From an uncultured Clostridia bacterium (GTDB lineage Bacteria; Bacillota; Clostridia; Peptostreptococcales; Anaerovoracaceae), in NCBI GenBank assembly GCA_938045615.1, contig CALIBC010000187.1, positions 1-8,279 of the forward strand: a stretch of DNA of 8,279 nucleotides. Reading direction: 5' to 3'. Every line of letters starts with the position of its first letter. The stretch's first letter is position 1. A program made the translations under genes and the position numbers. This document shows positions 5,185-8,279 of the stretch, piece after piece. Below the pieces are notes generated by a model. The model was not told the origin of the DNA, ran no database searches, and saw only the letters and a list, made by a program, of their open reading frames with translations.

Positions 5185-7154
5185 AATGGCTGATCTATCT
5201 TTTCTCCTTTTTAAGTATCAATCTTATTGCCAATCAAATTGCAATGAAGAAACTTTTAGCAGTCACAGGAGAAGAAATATTTTTGGCCGAAATATGGAGG
5301 CTTGGCGGAGTTTATATAAACCCATTTAACTATCTGACACTATACTATAAATATCACGATGCAGCACCTACAGTATTTCAAAAATTTCTTCCGATTGCCT
5401 ACATCGGGGTTTTGCTCTCCTTTTTAGCGTTGGTCGGACTGAAACTATTGCTGACGGAAAGAACATTGACATCTGAGGGAACGGCACACTGGGCAACGCA
5501 CAGAGATCTCCAAAAGAAAAAGCTGCTTTTCCCTACGCACGGCATCCATGACGGCATTATCTGCGGCACATGGTACACCGGCGCGAATTATGAGAAACTA
5601 TTTGGCTTTTTGTCAAAAATATTCCGAAACCAAAATCAGTTATGGTCTGTCCTTCATATTCTTGAGAGATTACATATTTTCAAACGAGAATACATTATAG
5701 ACAATGCTCCAACACATGCGTTTATGTGTGCGCCGTCACGATCGGGAAAAGGAATCGGCGCAGTTATTCCAACACTTTTGAACTGGCGGGGAAGCGCGAT
5801 CGTCGCAGACTTGAAGCGGGAAAACATAGCTACCTGCGGCGCATACCGCAAATATATCCTGAAACATAAGGTCTTGGAATTTGCTCCGACAGACACACGG
5901 CCAACAGCACGATTTAATCCGCTCAATGAAATTCGATGGGGAACGGAGAATGAGGGGAAGGACATTGAGAATGTTGTTGGAATCATCGTTGGCGAAGGGA
6001 ATGGGAACGATAAACATTGGATTGAAAACGCAAAGGCGTTGATTGTCGGTGTTGTAACCCATTTGAAATACCGTCATGCTTTTCTCAATGAAGGTTTGTC
6101 TCCGGATGATGAGGATTTCATCGAGACAAATTTCTACCATGTGCGTGAATTTTTAATGACGAGCATGGATGATGACGGGAAAACCCCGATCCCGTTCAGA
6201 GAAAAACTGGAAAAGGAATTGGCTCGAACACCGCATTTCCCGGCAAATATTTACGTTCCAAACAAGACCAGCGATTTACCGCCTTTGCTGGTGAATATCA
6301 GCTTGGAGCGCGCGCAGGAAATCACAATTTTCACGGATGAAAACAGGAAAAACCCGCATTCGCACCCCGTCGTTACACAATCATTTTCCAGCTTTATTTC
6401 AAAGCCGGATAATGAAGGGGGCAGTGTTCTTTCAACTGCTGTAACGGCACTTGGGATTTTCGGCGAGAAAATCATTGCCGATAATACCGCAACATCGGAT
6501 TTTATTCTGGGAGATATTCGTGGACATGATGTGCCAACAGATCTTTTCCTCGTTGTCCCTCCGTCGGATATAGCACGCGTCGGCAGCCTATTCCGCTTAA
6601 TCCTCGAATTCATCATCCAACGTGGAACAGAGGACTTGGAAAAGGCAAAAAAAGAGCATCGATGCTTGCTTCTGATCGACGAGTTTCCCGCATTTGGCAA
6701 AATGCCACAGCTTGTTCGCGAGCTTGGCTATATTGCAGGATATGGATTTAAGGCATTCCTCATTGTGCAGGGATTGGATCAGATCAAGGAAATCTACAAG
6801 AATTTTGAAGTCCTTACGAACTGCGAAACACAGATATACTTTGCTCCGCGTGATGAAATCACGCCGAAACACCTTTCTGAACTTCTTGGCAAAAAAACGA
6901 TTCTAGTCAAGCAAAAGAGCGCAAAGGAAGGGATTCTTCAGGCAACAAATATCACCGACATCGAAAAAGGGCGCCACTTATTGACACCAGCTGAAACGCA
7001 GACCCTTTTACGCGATCGATCTGCTATGATTATCGAGGGTCTTACTGTCAACTCGCCAAAGAATAAATGGTTTATGAATCCTGATCTTGTGCGAAAGGTT
7101 GAAGTATCTCACCGTATGGATCATCAAAAAAACATTGGACTGGAGGAACGATAA
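5181..7154 (+). CDS. virD4: VirD4/TraG-type coupling protein (T4CP ATPase)
   Basis: A 657-residue membrane ATPase that would bring the relaxase-DNA complex to the channel. Two membrane segments lie at about 4-20 and 68-91, with a small periplasmic loop between. The family's GTAHWATHRDL stands at 100-110. Walker A is APSRSGKGIG (184-193, Lys190), followed by VIPTLL and AIVADLKREN. Walker B is CLLLIDEFPAFGK (495-507, Asp500/Glu501). GYGFKAFLIVQGLDQI (520-535) holds the conserved Gln region after Walker B. The length is usual for TraG/VirD4. GAGGAA (5170-5175) lies 5 nt before the ATG, which overlaps the previous stop (ATGA). It sits inside the virB operon, between virB10 and virB11. Base use is richer in G+C than in virB8 or the relaxase. 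The C-terminal charged tail (about 636-657) is short. Confidence 0.95.
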   Translation: MKWLIYLFSFLSINLIANQIAMKKLLAVTGEEIFLAEIWRLGGVYINPFNYLTLYYKYHDAAPTVFQKFLPIAYIGVLLSFLALVGLKLLLTERTLTSEGTAHWATHRDLQKKKLLFPTHGIHDGIICGTWYTGANYEKLFGFLSKIFRNQNQLWSVLHILERLHIFKREYIIDNAPTHAFMCAPSRSGKGIGAVIPTLLNWRGSAIVADLKRENIATCGAYRKYILKHKVLEFAPTDTRPTARFNPLNEIRWGTENEGKDIENVVGIIVGEGNGNDKHWIENAKALIVGVVTHLKYRHAFLNEGLSPDDEDFIETNFYHVREFLMTSMDDDGKTPIPFREKLEKELARTPHFPANIYVPNKTSDLPPLLVNISLERAQEITIFTDENRKNPHSHPVVTQSFSSFISKPDNEGGSVLSTAVTALGIFGEKIIADNTATSDFILGDIRGHDVPTDLFLVVPPSDIARVGSLFRLILEFIIQRGTEDLEKAKKEHRCLLLIDEFPAFGKMPQLVRELGYIAGYGFKAFLIVQGLDQIKEIYKNFEVLTNCETQIYFAPRDEITPKHLSELLGKKTILVKQKSAKEGILQATNITDIEKGRHLLTPAETQTLLRDRSAMIIEGLTVNSPKNKWFMNPDLVRKVEVSHRMDHQKNIGLEER

Positions 7155-7157
7155 GAT

Positions 7158-7499
7158 ATGAATACTTATCAGAACATGATTGAGGATATGAATAAGGCGA
7201 AAGCACGGCAGGAAAAAGCAATGCTTGCCCTAAAAAAAGCAAAGGAGAGTGAATCCCGTGCGAACAAGAAACAAGCAGTTGCCTTGCTCGATACACTGAA
7301 AAATGTTTGCAATGTGGATTTTTCTGATCTTCCGTTTATCATCGGTGCAGTATATCGTGCAAAGGAAGAAAATAAGCAGGAAGAATATACTATCGAAGGG
7401 AATATCATTCTTGAGAACCACAGCAGCAAGAAAGCAGGGAAGGTAGATGGAGACAAACGTACAGAAGGGGAACGCAGAACCAACGGAAACCCAACGTAG
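7158..7499 (+). CDS. Small charged protein of unknown function between virD4 and virB11
   Basis: I do not recognise this 113-residue protein with certainty. Residues 1-38 are strongly helical and Lys/Ala/Glu-rich (NKAKARQEKAMLALKKAKE at 12-30), suggesting a short coiled coil. A more ordered stretch follows, ALLDTLKNVCNVDFSDLPFIIGAVYRAKEE (42-71). The last 40 residues are polar and end in a basic tail that overlaps virB11. No signal peptide or membrane segment is visible, so it is probably cytoplasmic. GGAGG (7142-7146) lies 11 nt before the ATG, and only 3 bp separate it from the virD4 stop. Position and the pattern of a helix followed by a short hydrophobic block faintly recall small TraD/MobC-like accessory transfer proteins, but that is a guess. 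Translational coupling to both neighbours supports it as a real gene. Confidence 0.75.
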   Translation: MNTYQNMIEDMNKAKARQEKAMLALKKAKESESRANKKQAVALLDTLKNVCNVDFSDLPFIIGAVYRAKEENKQEEYTIEGNIILENHSSKKAGKVDGDKRTEGERRTNGNPT

Positions 7500-8271
7500 G
7501 CAAGGGAATCTGATTCTGTCCAGCTTCGGTGAGGAAATTCTGCACTACTGGAAGGACGAATCCGTCAATGAAATTTACTTGAATGATGATTACTTTCTGC
7601 GCCTTGATACGATCTATGGGAGAAAATGCACGGATATAAAGTTGAATGGGGAAATCGTTGAACGCATCTGTATGGCGATTGCCGGTTATAATCATGAGGT
7701 AATTGACAGTAAGCATCCTCGGCTTGGCATTGAACTTGATGCATTGCGGATTCGTGCACAGATCGAATATCCTCCTATTGTCAGCCGTCCTGTGTTCTTC
7801 TTGCGAAAAATGGCTGCAAGAATTTTCACCTTGGAAGAATATCTTGAGCAGGGAATTTTGAAAGAAAAACACTATAATTACATCATACAAGCAATTAAAC
7901 AGCGAAAAAATGTTATTGTTGTTGGGGCAACAAACTCAGGAAAAACAACATTTTTGAACGCCATCTTGAAGAAATTATCTGAAATACATCCAGATCACCG
8001 GCTGATGATATTACAAGACGCCAGCGAACTGCAATGTAGTTCCGATGATGTTCAATACCTTAAAACATCAAAAAACAAGGAAAATCCTGTAACGATGGAG
8101 GATCTTGTTTTTGATAGTCTACGTCTTAGCCCGGATCGAATCATTGTAGGGGAGGTGCGTAACGGTTCTGCTTATGATGTTTTGAAAGCATGGAATACAG
8201 GGCATCCCGGTGGTTTTTGCACAATCCATGCAGACGGATGCGCGGATGCGCTGACACGTCTTAGAGTGTGA
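7447..8271 (+). CDS. virB11: VirB11/TrbB traffic ATPase, truncated or frameshifted near the 3' end
   Basis: A hexameric cytoplasmic ATPase that would power channel assembly and substrate switching. The N-terminal domain spans about 20-135 (EEILHYWKDESVNEIYLND at 29-47; RIRAQIEYPPIVSRP at 101-115). Walker A is GATNSGKTT (160-168, Lys166). The Asp box is ILQDASELQ (188-196). Walker B is RIIVGEVRNG (231-240, Glu236) and the His box GHPGGFCTIHAD (252-263). The reading frame ends at residue 274, only 13 residues after His261, whereas VirB11/TrbB proteins usually run to about 320 or more. The last in-frame residues are LTRLRV and a TGA (8269-8271). From G8264 the next frame reads ECEDF to the window edge, which after LTRL resembles the normal RLE continuation, so an extra base near 8263 is likely. 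The start follows GGGAAGG (7437-7443) at short spacing and overlaps the previous gene by 53 bp. Confidence 0.88.
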   Translation: METNVQKGNAEPTETQRRQGNLILSSFGEEILHYWKDESVNEIYLNDDYFLRLDTIYGRKCTDIKLNGEIVERICMAIAGYNHEVIDSKHPRLGIELDALRIRAQIEYPPIVSRPVFFLRKMAARIFTLEEYLEQGILKEKHYNYIIQAIKQRKNVIVVGATNSGKTTFLNAILKKLSEIHPDHRLMILQDASELQCSSDDVQYLKTSKNKENPVTMEDLVFDSLRLSPDRIIVGEVRNGSAYDVLKAWNTGHPGGFCTIHADGCADALTRLRV

Positions 8272-8279
8272 GGATTTCG

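Noticed and set aside
7169..7483. Minus-strand open frame opposite the small gene
   Set aside because: It is a Ser/Phe-rich mirror of a lysine-rich coding frame, without a ribosome site or domain. The plus-strand frame has a good ribosome site and operon spacing.

Overview
The window is the transfer region of a conjugative plasmid or integrative conjugative element from a bacterium with two membranes. The evidence is a MobA/MobL (MOBQ-type) relaxase gene reading leftward and, divergently, a rightward run of type IV secretion genes: virB8, virB9, a virB10 split over two genes, virD4, a small unknown gene and virB11. VirB9 and VirB10 build the outer-membrane core channel, so a diderm host is required. 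AT-rich base use, strong AGGAGG-type ribosome sites and the style of the relaxase N-terminus suggest a diderm Firmicute (Negativicutes) or a fusobacterium-like host. That host assignment is inference only; no rRNA or housekeeping gene is present.

Layout. Positions 1-1666 (minus strand) hold the relaxase gene, whose 3' end lies outside the window. Positions 1667-2003 are a dense control and transfer-origin region. Read left to right it holds three short palindromes sharing the core ACC-(G/A)TA-GGT, a small hairpin, a long inverted repeat followed by a sequence close to the RSF1010-type nic site (candidate oriT), another hairpin, and two back-to-back sigma70-type promoters. One promoter drives mob leftward and the other drives the vir operon rightward. 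A perfect palindrome covers the -10 box and part of the spacer of the vir promoter.

Positions 2004-8271 (plus strand) form one tightly packed operon. Three junctions are 4-base ATGA overlaps, one stop codon touches the next ribosome site, one gap is 3 bp and one overlap is 53 bp. VirB8 (inner-membrane scaffold), VirB9 (periplasmic/outer-membrane ring), VirB10 (channel), VirD4 (coupling ATPase) and VirB11 (traffic ATPase) would form the channel. The relaxase would nick oriT and be delivered by VirD4. VirB2-VirB6 homologues, including the VirB4 ATPase, are not in the window and would be expected to the right.

The most unusual points are: (1) VirB10 as two polypeptides, an inner-membrane anchor protein and a separately exported outer-membrane domain with its own signal peptide; (2) the candidate oriT with its phased palindromes in the long mob leader; (3) a VirB11 gene that stops right after the His box, with an alternative frame that continues a family-like sequence to the window edge, suggesting a frameshift; (4) a VirB9 with a charged C-terminal tail of about 110 residues. 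By eye, G+C rises from about a third in the relaxase, virB8 and virB9 to nearly half in virD4, hinting at a mosaic origin.
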